Assembly: GCA_019415435.1 (NCBI GenBank)
Contig: DXZE01000069.1
Coordinates: forward strand, 1-5,831
DNA: 5,831 nt
Origin: Erysipelotrichaceae bacterium
GTDB lineage: Bacteria > Bacillota_I > Bacilli_A > Erysipelotrichales > Erysipelotrichaceae
Direction of reading: 5' to 3'
Each line of letters begins with the position of its first letter. Position 1 is the stretch's first letter. The notes under the pieces are model-generated. The model did not search any database. It was not told where the DNA came from and saw only the letters and a list, made by a program, of their open reading frames with translations. Positions 5,690 to 5,831 of this stretch are shown piece by piece. A program made the position numbers and the translations under genes.

Positions 5690-5773
5690 GCTCCTGTGGC
5701 GGAATTGGTAGACGCAGTAGACTCAAAATCTGCCGATAGTGATATCATACCGGTTCGACTCCGGTCAGGAGCA
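5690..5773 (+). tRNA. tRNA-Leu, anticodon CAA (reads UUG)
   Basis: The cloverleaf is complete. The acceptor stem is GCTCCTG (5690-5696) with CAGGAGC (5766-5772), and A73 is at 5773. The D-loop reads AATTGGTAGAC. The anticodon stem GTAGA/TCTGC encloses the loop CTCAAAA, giving anticodon CAA. A long class II variable arm forms as GATA-GTGA-TATC. The T-arm is ACCGG-TTCGACT-CCGGT. The long variable arm and A73 are leucine identity features. The 3' CCA is not encoded (the bases after A73 are CTG) and must be added by the CCA-adding enzyme. No further tRNA is visible in the 58 bases that follow. Confidence 0.97.
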
Positions 5774-5790
5774 CTGTTTAAGAAAATCGT

Positions 5791-5828
5791 GCAAGAATTC
5801 TCCCTTACTTGTATGGGAGATGAATTGC
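5791..5828 (+). other. Possible stem-loop after the tRNA, cut by the window end
   Basis: GCAA (5791-5794) pairs with TTGC (5825-5828) and TCTCCC (5799-5804) pairs with GGGAGA (5815-5820), with a 4x4 internal loop and a 10-nt terminal loop. The window ends three bases later (GTT), so it cannot be seen whether a T-run follows. It could be the terminator of the tRNA gene or part of another leader RNA. Confidence 0.35.
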
Positions 5829-5831
5829 GTT

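Overview
This 5.8 kb window looks like chromosomal DNA of a low-GC Firmicute. The base composition is AT-leaning, coding frames end in TAA/TAG/TGA with AGGAGG-type ribosome binding sites, and terminators are short hairpins followed by T-runs. A PcsB-type coiled-coil wall protein, a 3D-type C-terminal domain and an EF-G paralogue that lacks classical EF-G motifs suggest a gut Erysipelotrichia/Clostridia-like bacterium. That placement is an inference from protein style, not from a marker gene. All genes seen are on the + strand.

Region 1 (1-1263): the 3' part of a YgjP/DUF45-type zinc metallopeptidase gene whose start lies outside the window, followed 7 nt later by a complete MscS-family mechanosensitive channel. 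A strong terminator (1229-1263) closes this unit.

Region 2 (1264-2521): a secreted coiled-coil protein with a PcsB-like N-terminal part, an Ala/Lys/Glu-rich linker and a C-terminal 3D (Asp-Asp-Asp) double-psi barrel domain, probably acting on peptidoglycan. Its only visible promoter element overlaps the annotated start codon, so the true start may be the ATG at 1280 on a leaderless transcript.

Region 3 (2522-2839): a 318-nt gap that is not empty. It holds a sigma-A-type promoter (2589-2616), a ribosome binding site and 35-codon small ORF (2664-2771), a 9-bp long-range pairing that competes with a local hairpin, and an intrinsic terminator (2765-2798) whose 5' arm contains the small ORF's stop codon. 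This has the layout of a transcription attenuator controlling the next operon.

Region 4 (2840-5646): a two-gene operon with 16 nt between genes. It encodes a cytoplasmic ankyrin-repeat protein and a full-length EF-G-like translational GTPase of the EF-G2 type, with altered P-loop and switch residues. It ends in a 13-bp terminator. The most interesting idea here is that a translation-responsive leader may control a translation factor paralogue and its ankyrin partner.

Region 5 (5646-5831): a tRNA-Leu(CAA) gene with its own promoter, then the start of an unresolved stem-loop at the window edge.
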